A stretch of 64,000 nt of DNA from Paraburkholderia tuberum STM678 (GTDB lineage Bacteria > Pseudomonadota > Gammaproteobacteria > Burkholderiales > Burkholderiaceae): NCBI RefSeq assembly GCF_902833905.1, contig NZ_CADFGP010000004.1, positions 1 to 64,000 of the forward strand, given 5' to 3'. Numbering within the stretch: the stretch's first letter is position 1; each line of letters starts with the position of its first letter. The notes under the pieces are model-generated. The model searched no databases, was not told the DNA's origin, and saw nothing but the letters and a program-made list of their open reading frames with translations. This document shows positions 54,182-64,000 of this stretch, in pieces. The position numbers and the translations under genes were made by a program.

Positions 54182-55966
54182 ATGAAACGAATCATGCAAA
54201 AGAAGTTCTTCTGGTTGTTCCTCGTGGTGCTGTTCGCTTTGCCGGTTTTGCCGCATCCGATCCATGTACCCGAGTACTGGGTCACGCTGCTGAACTACAT
54301 CGGTCTCTATTCGATCGTCGCGATCGGCCTCGTGCTGTTGACCGGCATCGGCGGGATGACGAGCTTCGGGCAGGCCGCGTTCGTTGGCATCGGCGCGTAT
54401 GCAACCGCGTATCTGACGACGAACTTCGGCGTGTCGCCGTGGCTCGCACTGATCGCGGGCGTGATCGTCACTGCCCTGGTTGCGCTGATGCTCGGTCTCG
54501 TGACGATGCGCCTATCCGGCCACTTTCTGCCGCTCGGCACGATTGCTTGGGGGCTCGCGCTGTTCTACCTGTTCGGCAATCTCGACATGCTCGGCAAGTA
54601 CGATGGCATCAACGGCATCCCGGTGTTGAATGTTTTCGGGATCAATCTTGAGTCCGGCCGCCATATCTATTACCTGATCTGGGTGGTCGTGCTCGGTGCG
54701 GTCGTCTCTGTTCAGAATCTGCTTAATAGCCGGCCGGGTCGCGCAATCCGCGCGTTGCGCGGCGGTGGTCTGATGGCCGAGGCAATGGGCGTCAACACCG
54801 GCTGGATGCGCGTCGTGATTTTCGTCTATGCGGCGGTGCTTGCGTCGGTCTCGGGTTTTCTGTACGCGCACTTGCAGCGCGCCGTGAATCCGACGCCGTT
54901 TGGACTGAATCACGGCATCGAGTTCCTGTTCATGGCGGTGGTGGGCGGCGTCTCGCACGTCTGGGGCGCGGTGCTCGGCGCGGCGATCCTGACCGTGCTG
55001 CAGGACTATTTGCAGACGCTGCTGCCAAAACTGCTCGGCGAGAACGGCAACTTCGAAGTGATCGTGTTCGGCATCATCATGGTGCTGCTTCTGCAGTACG
55101 CGCGGCAGGGCGTCTGGCCGTTCGTCGCGCGCTTTTTCCCGCGTGGCCCGCGGGCGCATCTCGTCGATCACGCGGATCCTTTGCCGCAGCGCAACAAGCC
55201 ACAGACCGGCGAAGACCTGCTGACGGTGAATAAGGCGCGCAAGCAGTTCGGCGGTCTGGTCGCGGTGAACGACGTCAGCTTCGAGGTCAAAGCAGGGCAG
55301 ATCATCGGGCTGATCGGACCGAACGGCGCAGGCAAGTCGACGACCTTCAATCTCGTGACCGGTGTGCTGCAGGCGACAAGCGGCGAGATCACGTTCCGCG
55401 GCGAGCGCATCGATGCGCTGAGTTCGCGTGAAATCGTCAAGCGCGGCATCGGCCGGACGTTCCAGCACGTGAAGCTACTGCCGGGTATGACCGTGCTCGA
55501 GAACGTCGCGATCGGTGCGCATCTACGTGGCCGTGCGGGCGTGTGGCGCAGTGTCGTGCGGCTGAACAGCTCCGAAGAGCAGCGGTTGATGGCCGAAGCC
55601 GCTCGGCAGATTCGCCGCGTCGGCCTCGAACAGCACATGTATGACGAAGCGGGCAGCCTGGCGCTTGGTCAACAGCGGATTCTCGAAATTGCGCGCGCCC
55701 TGTGCTGCGACCCGACTCTGCTATTGCTCGATGAACCGGCCGCTGGTCTCCGGTATCAGGAAAAGCTTCAGCTCGCCGACCTGCTGCGCAGACTGAAGAC
55801 AGAAGGGATGAGCGTGCTGCTCGTCGAGCACGACATGGATTTCGTGATGAATTTGACGGACCGGCTCGTGGTGATGGAGTTCGGCACGCGGATCGCTGAG
55901 GGCCTGCCGCAGGAAGTCCAGCAGGATCCGGCGGTGCTCGAAGCGTATCTGGGTGGGGTGGAATGA
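54182..55966 (+). CDS. Fused LivM-type permease and LivG-type ATPase, system 2
   Basis: A 594-aa single polypeptide. Residues 1-320 are a LivM permease ([45 protein letters not shown]). A linker about 25 residues long follows. From residue 345 there is a complete LivG ATPase: Walker [10 protein letters not shown] near 378, signature [15 protein letters not shown], Walker [13 protein letters not shown]-loop VEHDMDF. There is no internal stop or alternative ribosome-binding site at the junction, so the fusion looks genuine. ATG 54182. Confidence 0.93.
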   Translation: MKRIMQKKFFWLFLVVLFALPVLPHPIHVPEYWVTLLNYIGLYSIVAIGLVLLTGIGGMTSFGQAAFVGIGAYATAYLTTNFGVSPWLALIAGVIVTALVALMLGLVTMRLSGHFLPLGTIAWGLALFYLFGNLDMLGKYDGINGIPVLNVFGINLESGRHIYYLIWVVVLGAVVSVQNLLNSRPGRAIRALRGGGLMAEAMGVNTGWMRVVIFVYAAVLASVSGFLYAHLQRAVNPTPFGLNHGIEFLFMAVVGGVSHVWGAVLGAAILTVLQDYLQTLLPKLLGENGNFEVIVFGIIMVLLLQYARQGVWPFVARFFPRGPRAHLVDHADPLPQRNKPQTGEDLLTVNKARKQFGGLVAVNDVSFEVKAGQIIGLIGPNGAGKSTTFNLVTGVLQATSGEITFRGERIDALSSREIVKRGIGRTFQHVKLLPGMTVLENVAIGAHLRGRAGVWRSVVRLNSSEEQRLMAEAARQIRRVGLEQHMYDEAGSLALGQQRILEIARALCCDPTLLLLDEPAAGLRYQEKLQLADLLRRLKTEGMSVLLVEHDMDFVMNLTDRLVVMEFGTRIAEGLPQEVQQDPAVLEAYLGGVE

Positions 55967-56742
55967 TGGACGACATGACAACGACCGGCGTGGCGGCAAC
56001 GGGACCGATTCTCGAAGTGAGCCAACTGTCCGTGCGCTACGGCAAGGTTGAAGCGCTGCACAATGCGGCGATCAAGGTGCGGGCGGGGCAGATCGTCTCC
56101 GTGATCGGCCCGAACGGCGCGGGAAAGTCGACGCTGCTGAATGCGATCATGGGCGCGTTGCCGACGTCCGGGCATGCGAAAGGCGCGGTTTCCTATCAGG
56201 GCGACGACGTCAGCGCGACGCCGGTCGAAAAACGCGTTGCGCTTGGTATGTGCCTGGTGCCGGAAAAGCGCGAGCTTTTCGCTTCGATGACCGTCGAGGA
56301 CAATCTGCTGCTTGGCGCCTACCGGCGCAAGCGAGCAGGGGAGCGCAACTTTCTCGATCAGCTGGAACCGGTGTTCGAACTGTTTCCGCGGCTGAAGGAG
56401 CGGCGCAAGCAGGCGGCCGGCACGCTTTCCGGCGGCGAGCGGCAGATGCTCGCGGTCGGCCGCGCCCTGATGGGCAAGCCCGATCTGCTAATGCTGGACG
56501 AGCCGAGCCTTGGTCTCGCGCCGCTGATCGTGAAGGAAATCTTTCACATCATCAGCGCCTTGCGGCAGACGGGCGTCGCGACGCTGCTGATCGAGCAGAA
56601 TGCGCGCGCTGCATTGCAGATCTCGGACTACGGCTACGTGCTGGAAACCGGCGAGTTAGCACTGGAAGGACCGGCAACCGACCTCGCGCAAAATCCCCGG
56701 GTGATCGAAACCTATCTCGGTCTTGCGAAAAAGGTCGCATAA
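55963..56742 (+). CDS. ABC transporter ATPase (LivF-like), system 2
   Basis: A 259-aa ATPase with canonical Walker [10 protein letters not shown], signature LSGGERQML, Walker [17 protein letters not shown] and H-loop [10 protein letters not shown]. Unlike its counterpart in system 1 it keeps the P-loop Lys. It overlaps the fusion gene by 4 bases and ends operon 2; the parS/terminator hairpin follows 34 bases later. Confidence 0.94.
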   Translation: MMDDMTTTGVAATGPILEVSQLSVRYGKVEALHNAAIKVRAGQIVSVIGPNGAGKSTLLNAIMGALPTSGHAKGAVSYQGDDVSATPVEKRVALGMCLVPEKRELFASMTVEDNLLLGAYRRKRAGERNFLDQLEPVFELFPRLKERRKQAAGTLSGGERQMLAVGRALMGKPDLLMLDEPSLGLAPLIVKEIFHIISALRQTGVATLLIEQNARAALQISDYGYVLETGELALEGPATDLAQNPRVIETYLGLAKKVA

Positions 56743-56775
56743 GCCCGCACTTATTTCGCTGATCGCTGTCTCTGG

Positions 56776-56811
56776 AAGCGGTGTGTTTCACGTGAAACAC
56801 ACCGCTTTTTT
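56776..56811 (+). terminator. Palindromic terminator of LIV operon 2, built around parS
   Basis: A perfect 32-bp palindrome (56776-56807), starting AAGCGGTG and ending CACCGCTT, followed by a T-run to 56811. In RNA it would fold as a long stem closed by a small loop at the CACGTG centre, a plausible intrinsic terminator for the upstream ATPase gene. Confidence 0.7.
56784..56799. other. parS centromere site 1
   Basis: TGTTTCACGTGAAACA, identical to the 16-bp ParB-binding consensus shared by most bacterial chromosomes. It lies between the livF-like gene and mnmG, 2.8 kb from parA, at the core of the palindromic terminator. Confidence 0.95.
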
Positions 56812-56856
56812 ATTGTTTCACCATTCGGACGAAATTCGGGCCGAAACTGAACCCGT

Positions 56857-56862
56857 TATAAT
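56857..56862 (+). promoter_or_regulatory. -10 element of a probable mnmG-rsmG-parAB promoter
   Basis: A perfect TATAAT lies 56 bases before the mnmG ATG. The -35 is weak (TTCGGG at 56835-56840 with a 16-bp spacer). Confidence 0.45.
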
Positions 56863-56917
56863 TCGCCCATACATTTCTTTTGAAGGCTCACGCGACGATC
56901 TGGCGTGAGATCCCGCG

Positions 56918-58876
56918 ATGCTTTTTCCCTCAGAATTTGACGTAATCGTCGTCGGTGGCGGTCATGCCGGCACCGAAGCTGCTTTGGCGTCGGCGCGCAT
57001 GGGCAACAAAACGCTGCTTTTGACCCATAACATCGAGACCCTTGGTCAGATGAGCTGCAATCCGTCGATTGGCGGCATTGGCAAAGGCCATCTGGTCAAG
57101 GAGGTCGATGCGCTGGGTGGCGCCATGGCGGCCGCTACCGACGAAAGCGGCATCCAGTTTCGGATCCTGAATTCGTCGAAAGGACCGGCGGTCCGCGCGA
57201 CGCGCGCTCAGGCTGACCGCGTGCTGTACAAAGCGGCGATCCGCCATCGTCTAGAGAATCAGCCGAACCTCTGGCTATTTCAGCAGGCCGTCGACGATCT
57301 GATGGTCGAGGGCGACCGCGTGGTCGGCGCCATCACGCAAGTGGGTATTCGTTTCCGGTCGCGCGCGGTGGTGCTAACCGCGGGCACGTTCCTCGACGGC
57401 AAGATTCACGTGGGGTTGAACAACTACACCGGCGGACGCGCGGGCGACCCGGCTGCGGTTTCGCTGTCGGCGCGGTTGAAAGAGCTGAAGCTACCGCAGG
57501 GCCGGCTTAAGACCGGTACGCCACCGCGAATCGACGGTCGCACGATCGACTATTCGCAGCTCGAAGAGCAGCCCGGCGATCTGGACCCGGTGCCGGTGTT
57601 TTCGTTCCTCGGGCGTGTCGAGCAGCACCCGCGCCAGGTGCCGTGCTGGGTCACGCATACGAATCAACGGACACACGACATCATTCGCGGCGGTCTCGAT
57701 CGTTCGCCAATGTACACGGGCGTCATCGAGGGGGTGGGGCCACGCTATTGCCCGTCGATCGAGGACAAGATTCACCGGTTTGCGTCGAAGGAATCGCATC
57801 AGATCTACCTCGAGCCGGAAGGTCTGACGACCAACGAGTTCTATCCGAACGGGATCTCGACGAGCCTGCCCTTCGATGTGCAGCTCGCGCTGGTGCGTTC
57901 CATGCGCGGGCTCGAGCATGCGCATATCCTGCGCCCGGGCTACGCGATCGAGTACGACTATTTCGATCCGCGTGGCCTGAAGGCATCCCTAGAAACGAAG
58001 GTAATCAGTGGCCTGTTCTTCGCCGGACAGATCAACGGTACGACCGGCTACGAAGAGGCAGCTGCACAGGGCACTCTGGCCGGCATCAACGCCGGTCTGT
58101 TCGTGCAAGGCAAGGAAGCATGGTGTCCGCGTCGCGACCAGGCTTATCTCGGCGTGCTCGTGGACGATCTAGTCACGCGCGGGGTGTCCGAGCCGTACCG
58201 GATGTTCACGAGCCGCGCGGAGTACCGTCTGAGCTTGCGCGAAGACAACGCCGATGCGCGGCTGACGGAGATCGGGCGCGAACTCGGCGTGGTCGATGAC
58301 GCCCGCTGGGACGCCTTCAGTCGCAAGCGTGACGCTGTTTCACGTGAAACACAGCGCTTGCGTTCAACCTGGGTCAATCCTAAGACCTTACCGGCAGAAG
58401 AGGCGACCGCCTTGCTTGGCAAGCCAATCGACCACGAATACAGTCTCGCGGACCTGGTGCGTCGTCCGGGCGTCAGCTACGACGGCGTCTGCGGGCTGCG
58501 TGACGGCACCTGTGGCGCGCCCGAAGCACTTGCGGAAGACCCCGTGCTGCTCGCGCAAATCAAGGAACAGATCGAAATCGGCGTCAAATATCAGGGCTAC
58601 ATCGACCGACAGGCCGGTGAGATCGAACGCAACGAGGCGCAAGAGAACACGCGTCTGCCTGAAGGGCTGGACTACACCGAGGTCCGTGGGCTGTCGTTCG
58701 AAGCTCGCCAGAAGTTGATGCAGTTCCGGCCGGAAACGATCGGACAGGCGTCGCGTATTTCCGGTATCACGCCTGCCGCCATCTCGCTGCTGATGGTCCA
58801 TCTGAAGCGTGGCCTCGGGCGTCGTCCGTCGAAGTCCGCCGAGCCCGGCGCCGACAGCACGCCGGTGGTTCAATGA
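56918..58876 (+). CDS. mnmG: tRNA uridine-34 carboxymethylaminomethyl-modifying enzyme MnmG (GidA)
   Basis: A 652-aa FAD protein that works with MnmE on tRNA wobble uridines. The FAD fold is [45 protein letters not shown] and the C-terminal [11 protein letters not shown] region are family hallmarks. A parS site lies inside the gene, encoding residues 473-478 (the VSRET stretch). It heads the mnmG-rsmG-parA-parB cluster and overlaps rsmG by 4 bases. Confidence 0.96.
   Translation: MLFPSEFDVIVVGGGHAGTEAALASARMGNKTLLLTHNIETLGQMSCNPSIGGIGKGHLVKEVDALGGAMAAATDESGIQFRILNSSKGPAVRATRAQADRVLYKAAIRHRLENQPNLWLFQQAVDDLMVEGDRVVGAITQVGIRFRSRAVVLTAGTFLDGKIHVGLNNYTGGRAGDPAAVSLSARLKELKLPQGRLKTGTPPRIDGRTIDYSQLEEQPGDLDPVPVFSFLGRVEQHPRQVPCWVTHTNQRTHDIIRGGLDRSPMYTGVIEGVGPRYCPSIEDKIHRFASKESHQIYLEPEGLTTNEFYPNGISTSLPFDVQLALVRSMRGLEHAHILRPGYAIEYDYFDPRGLKASLETKVISGLFFAGQINGTTGYEEAAAQGTLAGINAGLFVQGKEAWCPRRDQAYLGVLVDDLVTRGVSEPYRMFTSRAEYRLSLREDNADARLTEIGRELGVVDDARWDAFSRKRDAVSRETQRLRSTWVNPKTLPAEEATALLGKPIDHEYSLADLVRRPGVSYDGVCGLRDGTCGAPEALAEDPVLLAQIKEQIEIGVKYQGYIDRQAGEIERNEAQENTRLPEGLDYTEVRGLSFEARQKLMQFRPETIGQASRISGITPAAISLLMVHLKRGLGRRPSKSAEPGADSTPVVQ
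58336..58351. other. parS centromere site 2, inside mnmG
   Basis: A second perfect TGTTTCACGTGAAACA, 1.55 kb from site 1, in the mnmG coding sequence. The bases read as codons for Val-Ser-Arg-Glu-Thr (474-478) with the first T from Ala473. Confidence 0.95.
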
Positions 58877-59556
58877 CGGCAGCGCAGAGGGGAATCGACC
58901 AGCAGGCCTTGGCGTCATTGCTGGCGGACGGTGTCCGTGAACTTGGTCTCGAACTCAGCGACGCGCAGCAGCGCAAGCTGCTTGATTACGTCGCGCTGCT
59001 CGCGAAGTGGAACAACGTCTACAACCTGACAGCGATCCGCGATCCGAGGCAGATGCTAATCCAGCACATTCTCGATTCGCTATCGATCGTGCCGCACCTG
59101 GCGCCGCGCGGGCCGTCGTCGGTGCTCGACGTCGGTTCGGGCGGGGGGCTGCCGGGTATCGTGCTCGCGATCGTGCTGCCCGATTGGACCATCACGACGA
59201 ACGACATCGTCCATAAGAAGACTGCCTTTCAGTCGCAGGCGAAGGCGGAACTGGGCCTCGCGAACCTGTCGATTGTGACCGGTCGGGTGGAGACGCTGCG
59301 GCCTGGCGCCGAAGTACCGGCAAAGTTCGACGTAATTGTCTCGCGCGCGTTCGCAGAACTCTCGGATTTCGTTACACTGGCCCGTCATCTGGTTGCGGAG
59401 CAGGGCGCAATTTGGGCGATGAAGGGTATGCGGCCGGATGCCGAAATCGCGCGTCTGCCGGCGGGCGCTCACGTGGAACAGATCATCCGGCTGAACGTGC
59501 CGTCGCTCGATGCCGAGCGGCATCTGATCGAGGTGCGAGTGGACCCCGAAAGCTGA
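58873..59556 (+). CDS. rsmG: 16S rRNA (guanine-527 N7) methyltransferase RsmG (GidB)
   Basis: A 227-aa SAM-dependent methyltransferase with [25 protein letters not shown] and the SAM motif [16 protein letters not shown]. Loss of this enzyme is known to give low-level streptomycin resistance. The start overlaps the mnmG stop (ATGA). Confidence 0.95.
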   Translation: MTAAQRGIDQQALASLLADGVRELGLELSDAQQRKLLDYVALLAKWNNVYNLTAIRDPRQMLIQHILDSLSIVPHLAPRGPSSVLDVGSGGGLPGIVLAIVLPDWTITTNDIVHKKTAFQSQAKAELGLANLSIVTGRVETLRPGAEVPAKFDVIVSRAFAELSDFVTLARHLVAEQGAIWAMKGMRPDAEIARLPAGAHVEQIIRLNVPSLDAERHLIEVRVDPES

Positions 59557-59627
59557 CGGCCACTTCGGCCTGTCAGCACCCTCAACGATTTTCACTTCAT
59601 CCAAGCAGCAAAAGGGACACACCAACG

Positions 59628-60419
59628 ATGGCAAAAATCTTCTGCGTTGCGAACCAGAAGGGCGGCGTCGGCAAGACGACCACCACAGTCAATCTGGCCG
59701 CGAGCCTGGCAGCGCAGGGACAGCGAGTCCTTCTCATCGATCTGGACCCGCAAGGCAACGCCACGATGGGCAGCGGTATCGACAAGGCCGAATGTACGAA
59801 CACGGTCTACGAGGTGCTCGTGGACAACGTGTCGGTGGCCGATGCGCGCGTACGGCCCGAGGCGGTCGGATACGACGTGCTTCCCGCGAACCGTGAGCTC
59901 GCGGGCGCCGAGGTCGAACTCGTCAGCATGCAGAATCGCGAGCGTCAACTGAAGGCGGCGCTCGCCGGGGTCGAGGGCGAGTACGATTTCGTGCTGATCG
60001 ATTGCCCGCCGGCTTTGTCACTGCTGACGCTCAACGGACTATGCGCCGCGCACGGCGTCGTCATTCCGATGCAGTGCGAATACTTCGCGCTCGAAGGTCT
60101 GTCCGACCTCGTCAACACGATCAAGCAGGTCCATGCGAATCTGAATCGCGACCTCAAGGTGATCGGTCTGCTGCGCGTCATGTTCGATCCGCGCATTACG
60201 TTGCAACAGCAAGTCTCGGATCAATTGAAAGAGCACTTCGGCGACAAGGTCTTCGACGCGGTGATTCCACGCAACGTGCGATTGGCCGAGGCGCCCAGCT
60301 ACGGGCTGCCCGGTGTGGTGTTCGACAGGGCGTCGCGAGGCGCGCAGGCGTACGTGCAGTTCGGCGTCGAAATGATTGAGCGGGTGCGCGCGCTGAATGA
60401 CGCGCCCCAGGCATCCTAA
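59628..60419 (+). CDS. parA: Chromosome partitioning ATPase ParA
   Basis: A 263-aa deviant-Walker ATPase: NQKGGVGKTTTTVNLAASLA (with the signature Lys), LIDLDPQGNAT and VLIDCPPALSLLT. It lacks an N-terminal helix-turn-helix, as expected for chromosomal type Ib ParA (Soj). ATG 59628 follows AAAGGGA. ParA moves ParB-parS complexes; both parS sites lie just upstream. Confidence 0.96.
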   Translation: MAKIFCVANQKGGVGKTTTTVNLAASLAAQGQRVLLIDLDPQGNATMGSGIDKAECTNTVYEVLVDNVSVADARVRPEAVGYDVLPANRELAGAEVELVSMQNRERQLKAALAGVEGEYDFVLIDCPPALSLLTLNGLCAAHGVVIPMQCEYFALEGLSDLVNTIKQVHANLNRDLKVIGLLRVMFDPRITLQQQVSDQLKEHFGDKVFDAVIPRNVRLAEAPSYGLPGVVFDRASRGAQAYVQFGVEMIERVRALNDAPQAS

Positions 60420-60437
60420 GCGGATCGAGGAAGCACG

Positions 60438-61325
60438 ATGAATGCAGTAGCAAGAAAGAAGGGACTGGGCCGCGGTCTGGAGGCATTGCTCGGCGGCACC
60501 GCCGATATCACCGAGGCAGCGGTGATCGACGGCGCGCCGAACGTATTGCCGCTCGGCAAGATGCAGGCGGGCAAATACCAGCCGCGCACGCGCATGGACG
60601 AAGGCGCGCTGCAGGAGCTTGCGGCGAGCATCCGCGCGCAAGGGCTGATGCAGCCGATTCTCGTGCGTCCGATCGCGGCGGACCGCTATGAGATCATCGC
60701 GGGGGAGCGGCGTTTTCGCGCGGCGCGGCTTGCGGGCCTCGACGAGGTGCCGGTGCTTGTGAAGGACGTGCCCGACCAGGCCGCCGCGGCGATGGCGCTG
60801 ATCGAAAACATCCAGCGCGAGGATCTGAATCCCCTCGAAGAGGCCCAAGGTATCCAGCGCCTGCTCGACGAATTCAATTTCACGCATGAGCAGGCGGCAG
60901 AGTCGGTGGGCCGTTCGCGCAGCGCGGTGTCGAACCTGCTGCGTCTGCTGAACCTTGCGACACCGGTACAGACGATGTTGCTCGCCGGCGATCTCGACAT
61001 GGGCCACGCTCGCGCGCTGCTCGCCGTCGATGCCGCGACGCAGATCACGCTGGCCAACCAGGTCGTCAACAAGCGCCTGTCTGTGCGCGAGACGGAAAAG
61101 CTGGTTGCGATGACCACGAAGGTGACGCCGGCGGCCAAGGCCCGCGCGAATCCGGACGGCGGCCGTGACACGCGACGCCTGGAAGAGGAACTGTCGGACC
61201 TGCTGTCCGCTACGGTGAAAATCAAGCTCGGCCGACGCGGTCGCGGCCAGGTGCTGGTGGACTTCGGCGATCTCGACGCGCTGGAAGGCATTCTGGTTCG
61301 TTTGCGCGGGAACGCGAACGTCTGA
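60438..61325 (+). CDS. parB: Chromosome partitioning protein ParB
   Basis: A 295-aa ParB/Spo0J: N-terminal ParA-stimulating segment KKGLGRGLEALLGG; the CTPase motif GERRFRAARLAG; IENIQREDLNPLEEA; the helix-turn-helix THEQAAESVGRSRSAVSNLLRLL; and a C-terminal dimerisation domain. It clamps and spreads from parS. It is 18 bases after parA, in the same operon. Confidence 0.96.
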   Translation: MNAVARKKGLGRGLEALLGGTADITEAAVIDGAPNVLPLGKMQAGKYQPRTRMDEGALQELAASIRAQGLMQPILVRPIAADRYEIIAGERRFRAARLAGLDEVPVLVKDVPDQAAAAMALIENIQREDLNPLEEAQGIQRLLDEFNFTHEQAAESVGRSRSAVSNLLRLLNLATPVQTMLLAGDLDMGHARALLAVDAATQITLANQVVNKRLSVRETEKLVAMTTKVTPAAKARANPDGGRDTRRLEEELSDLLSATVKIKLGRRGRGQVLVDFGDLDALEGILVRLRGNANV

Positions 61326-61712
61326 GCACAGATTGGCGCTCAGCAGGCAAGAGTGGTGAACGGCTGGCGGCCTGTGCATGAGCACTGCCGCGAGTTGGTC
61401 TACCTCGGTGCGAGCGACTATTGCGGATTCCAAAACAACCGATGCACGAATAATCAGGAATCCTAGCTTCAGACGCTCCCCATTCACGCGATAATCATCC
61501 TGACGAGCCGCTATTAAAAGCGACCCGATCATCATCGAAATTTGCGGTGAGGCTGATTCAGTTCATTAGAAGAGCCATCCCGTTCAGCCCTTAAAAAAGA
61601 GGCATTTGTTGCATTTTCGAGACGTCTGCCGCTGCGTCGGAACGCACTGCCAACGAGCTTTGATCCACGCGACCACCCGCACGGGTTTTGCCGCCCCCCG
61701 CCCGCCTTACAT

Positions 61713-61742
61713 TTGACGTGTTTCGCGCCGTTAGCGTACGTT
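61713..61742 (+). promoter_or_regulatory. Upstream atp promoter candidate
   Basis: TTGACG (61713-61718), 18-bp spacer, TACGTT (61737-61742). Moderate -10; lower rank than the promoter at 61794. Confidence 0.35.
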
Positions 61743-61793
61743 TTACCGCATCGTGAAGGGAAGTTTCACGCGGTTATAGGCTGGCCTAAAGTC

Positions 61794-61822
61794 TTGAATT
61801 GCCTGCAACTATCGCTTACAAT
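61794..61822 (+). promoter_or_regulatory. Main atp operon promoter
   Basis: TTGAAT (61794-61799), 17-bp spacer, TACAAT (61817-61822); predicted start near 61829, leader about 72 nt to atpI. It is one of the best sigma70-type matches in the window. Confidence 0.65.
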
Positions 61823-61900
61823 CGCCCGGATTTAATTGCACGGCAACCCCGTAAGCGCTGCGTAAACTCGCGGGCTGAACGAGACTTTCGGAACATTGCG

Positions 61901-62446
61901 ATGGCGGTCAAAACGTCGAATCTGTCGCCGGAGAATGGTGACGACAGACACCGCGCTGAACGCTCCGCACCCGAGATGTCCTCCAGTCGGCAGTTCGATC
62001 CGGCCGAAGCGTGGGATGACGCGCAGGAAGATAACAATATCGTTCCGCTCACGCGGGCCGAGGCGGAAAAGCTGTTTGGTCCCGGCGTGGGTCGTCCATC
62101 GCGCGTAACGCCGTTCAGGGTCGTCGCAGCGCAAATGGTTTTGTCCCTGGTCGCAACGCTGTTGTGGTGGCTGTTCTACAAGCCGCCGGGCGCTGCTGCG
62201 CTGTCCGCGTTCCTCGGGGGGGCGATCTGCTGGGTGCCGGGCGCGTTGTTCGCGGCACGACTGAAAAAGCAGGGCGGCGCCGAGACCGTGATGAGCTGGA
62301 TGATCGGCGAAGCACTCAAGATGGGGACAACGATTGCGATGTTTGTCGCAATCGCCTTCTGGTATCACGACGTACGCTGGATTCCGCTGCTCGTGACCTA
62401 CCTCATCGCGCTGAAGACTTACTGGATCGCCTTGGCGTGGCGCTAA
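61901..62446 (+). CDS. atpI: ATP synthase protein I (AtpI)
   Basis: A 181-aa membrane protein with a hydrophilic N-terminal 70 residues and four hydrophobic segments (for example VVAAQMVLSLVATLLWWLFY and YLIALKTYWIAL). AtpI assists c-ring assembly. ATG 61901 is chosen; the frame extends upstream to 61799 across the promoter. It is the first gene of the atp operon. Confidence 0.88.
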   Translation: MAVKTSNLSPENGDDRHRAERSAPEMSSSRQFDPAEAWDDAQEDNNIVPLTRAEAEKLFGPGVGRPSRVTPFRVVAAQMVLSLVATLLWWLFYKPPGAAALSAFLGGAICWVPGALFAARLKKQGGAETVMSWMIGEALKMGTTIAMFVAIAFWYHDVRWIPLLVTYLIALKTYWIALAWR

Positions 62447-62611
62447 GGTAGCAGCACAAAAAACAGCAGCAAAAAGAATTTAAGGCCGGCGCGCAGCGCC
62501 GGCACGGGTGTGCGGGTGAGACAGGGCCCGCACCCGGCGCGTTCCCGCAACACAGTGTTCCGGCGGGAGCGGCCTCGAACGATTTTCGACAATTTGGGTG
62601 GCTTTAACGAT

Positions 62612-63463
62612 ATGGCAGCTAGCGAAGGCACGCGCGCAATGGATCCGTCCGAGTACATCGCGCACCACTTGCAGAACTTTTCCACCGCACACCAGACGTC
62701 GATTTTCGACATCCATGTGTGGAATCTCGACACCCTTTTCTGGTCGATCGTGTGCGGCCTCGTCACGATCTTCGTGCTGCATCTGGCAGCCCGCAAGGCA
62801 ACGGCCGGCGTGCCGGGTCGCTTCCAATGCGCGATCGAAATGCTTGTCGAAATGGTCGAGGATCAATCGAAGGCCATGATCCACGGCTCGCGCACCTTCA
62901 TCGCGCCGCTCGCGCTGACCGTGTTCGTCTGGGTCGCGCTAATGAACTCACTCGACTTCATTCCCGTCGACCTGCCGGGCCGTGTGATCGGCTGGCTGGG
63001 TCTGTCCGAAGCCATCCCGCACCACCGCATCGTGCCGACCGCCGACCTGAACGGCACGATCGGTATCGCGCTCGGCGTGTTCGTGCTGATGATTTACTAC
63101 AACTTCAAGATCAAGGGCGTTGGCGGCTTCGTGCATGAACTGCTGTCCGCTCCGTTCGGCGCGCATCCGCTGCTGTGGATCCCGAACCTCGCACTGAACA
63201 TCATCGAGTTCGTCGCGAAGACGGTCTCGCTCGGCATGCGGTTGTTCGGCAACATGTACGCGGGCGAACTGTTGTTCCTGCTGATTGCCCTGCTCGGCAG
63301 CCTCTGGAGCTTCGGCGCGGACACGACGGTGCTTGGCTTCATCGGCCACGTGGTCGCCGGCACAGTGTGGTCAATCTTCCACATCCTGATCGTTCTGCTG
63401 CAGGCGTTCATTTTCATGATGCTGACGCTGGTGTACATCGGCCAGGCACACGACACGCACTAA
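62612..63463 (+). CDS. atpB: F0F1 ATP synthase subunit a (AtpB)
   Basis: A 283-aa proton-channel subunit with five to six membrane helices. The essential Arg lies in [18 protein letters not shown], and the C-terminal helix [16 protein letters not shown] is conserved. ATG 62612 is chosen because the longer frame to 62510 crosses non-conserved sequence. Confidence 0.96.
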   Translation: MAASEGTRAMDPSEYIAHHLQNFSTAHQTSIFDIHVWNLDTLFWSIVCGLVTIFVLHLAARKATAGVPGRFQCAIEMLVEMVEDQSKAMIHGSRTFIAPLALTVFVWVALMNSLDFIPVDLPGRVIGWLGLSEAIPHHRIVPTADLNGTIGIALGVFVLMIYYNFKIKGVGGFVHELLSAPFGAHPLLWIPNLALNIIEFVAKTVSLGMRLFGNMYAGELLFLLIALLGSLWSFGADTTVLGFIGHVVAGTVWSIFHILIVLLQAFIFMMLTLVYIGQAHDTH

Positions 63464-63521
63464 CCTGCGCCGTCGGTAAAAGAATCGTAGTTTTTCAAAT
63501 CCCAGTTCCAACCAGTTCTAA

Positions 63522-63815
<294 letters not shown>

Positions 63816-63951
63816 GGTTCCTCGGAGGTTTGCGCCTGAGCTATAACAGGTAAAGGCGCAGGGCGGAACGGGTACTGGGGCGCTGATCGAGCAGAATCGA
63901 TGAGCGCCTTGCCGTTTCACTTTCCGAACTAGCAACGTTTAAGGAAACACC

Positions 63952-64000
63952 GTGAATCTCAACGCAACCCTGTTTGCGCAAATGGTCGTGTTCCTGATCC
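63952..64000 (+). CDS. atpF: F0F1 ATP synthase subunit b (AtpF), N-terminal fragment
   Basis: The window ends 16 codons into this gene: GTG start at 63952 after AAGGAAAC, then NLNATLFAQMVVFLI, the membrane-anchor opening of subunit b. Position after atpE agrees. Confidence 0.88.
   Translation, partial: MNLNATLFAQMVVFLI

Larger units (their letters stand above)
61326..61900. other. Intergenic region between parB and the atp operon
   Basis: 575 bases without a credible gene. It contains two rightward promoters (61713-61742 and 61794-61822). The half-palindrome CGGATTTAATTGCA at 61827-61840 also occurs upstream of LIV system 2. A GTGAA..TTTCAC inverted repeat at 61753-61769 resembles parS halves, but the spacing is wrong. 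Confidence 0.5.

Noticed and set aside
61753..61769. GTGAA..TTTCAC inverted repeat before atpI as a third parS
   Set aside because: Half-sites are reversed and spaced; it does not match the 16-bp consensus.

Overview
The window is GC-rich, densely coded DNA that reads as chromosome 1 of a Burkholderia/Paraburkholderia-type betaproteobacterium. The markers are a gsp type II secretion locus with a counter-transcribed gspC, the mnmG-rsmG-parA-parB-atpIBEF order, a DUF3717 protein, MnmC, and many branched-chain-amino-acid-type (LIV) ABC transporters. No rRNA, tRNA or CRISPR was found. The species cannot be named from this sequence alone.

Layout. 1-400: the 5' end of a probable group II intron (minus strand) abuts the terminator of a small, promoter-bearing RNA with two anti-Shine-Dalgarno motifs. 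0.4-4.4 kb: alkylation repair (ada-alkA) and gshA. 4.6-10 kb: a lipoprotein, a DHA2 drug exporter with its MarR regulator, and a NodT-type outer-membrane channel. 10.1-22.1 kb: gspN-M-L-K-J-I-H-G, gspC (opposite strand), gspF-E-D. 22.5-27.3 kb: lytic transglycosylase, CobW-type GTPase, HU, MnmC. 27.26-28.2 kb: a gene-free segment with DnaA boxes and an extraordinary density of GTTAAC/GTAAAC hexamers, a candidate replication origin. 28.2-34.7 kb: CPA2 antiporter, a GCS2-family ligase, a four-cysteine MarR protein, a class I amidotransferase, an old-yellow-enzyme homologue and a SET-domain protein. 34.7-40.9 kb: a two-component system, DUF3717, phhB, a decayed phhA, an Lrp regulator, a CYTH protein and a LysR regulator. 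41.0-44.4 kb: mmsA and a GMC oxidoreductase. 44.7-56.7 kb: two complete LIV-type ABC systems, the second with duplicated binding proteins and a permease-ATPase fusion. 56.8-64.0 kb: mnmG-rsmG-parA-parB, then the atp operon, cut by the window edge inside atpF.

How it fits together. Two perfect 16-bp parS sites (TGTTTCACGTGAAACA) lie next to parAB. One is the core of the hairpin that also looks like the terminator of the second LIV operon; the other is inside the mnmG coding sequence. Together with the DnaA-box/GTTAAC segment about 29 kb away, they suggest the window spans the origin-proximal centromere region of the main chromosome. The anti-SD small RNA matches the ribosome-binding site of the first LIV binding protein over 10 nt, which suggests post-transcriptional control of nutrient uptake. 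The most notable signals are the putative origin, the dual-purpose parS/terminator, the anti-SD RNA next to an intron, and the phhA ruin.
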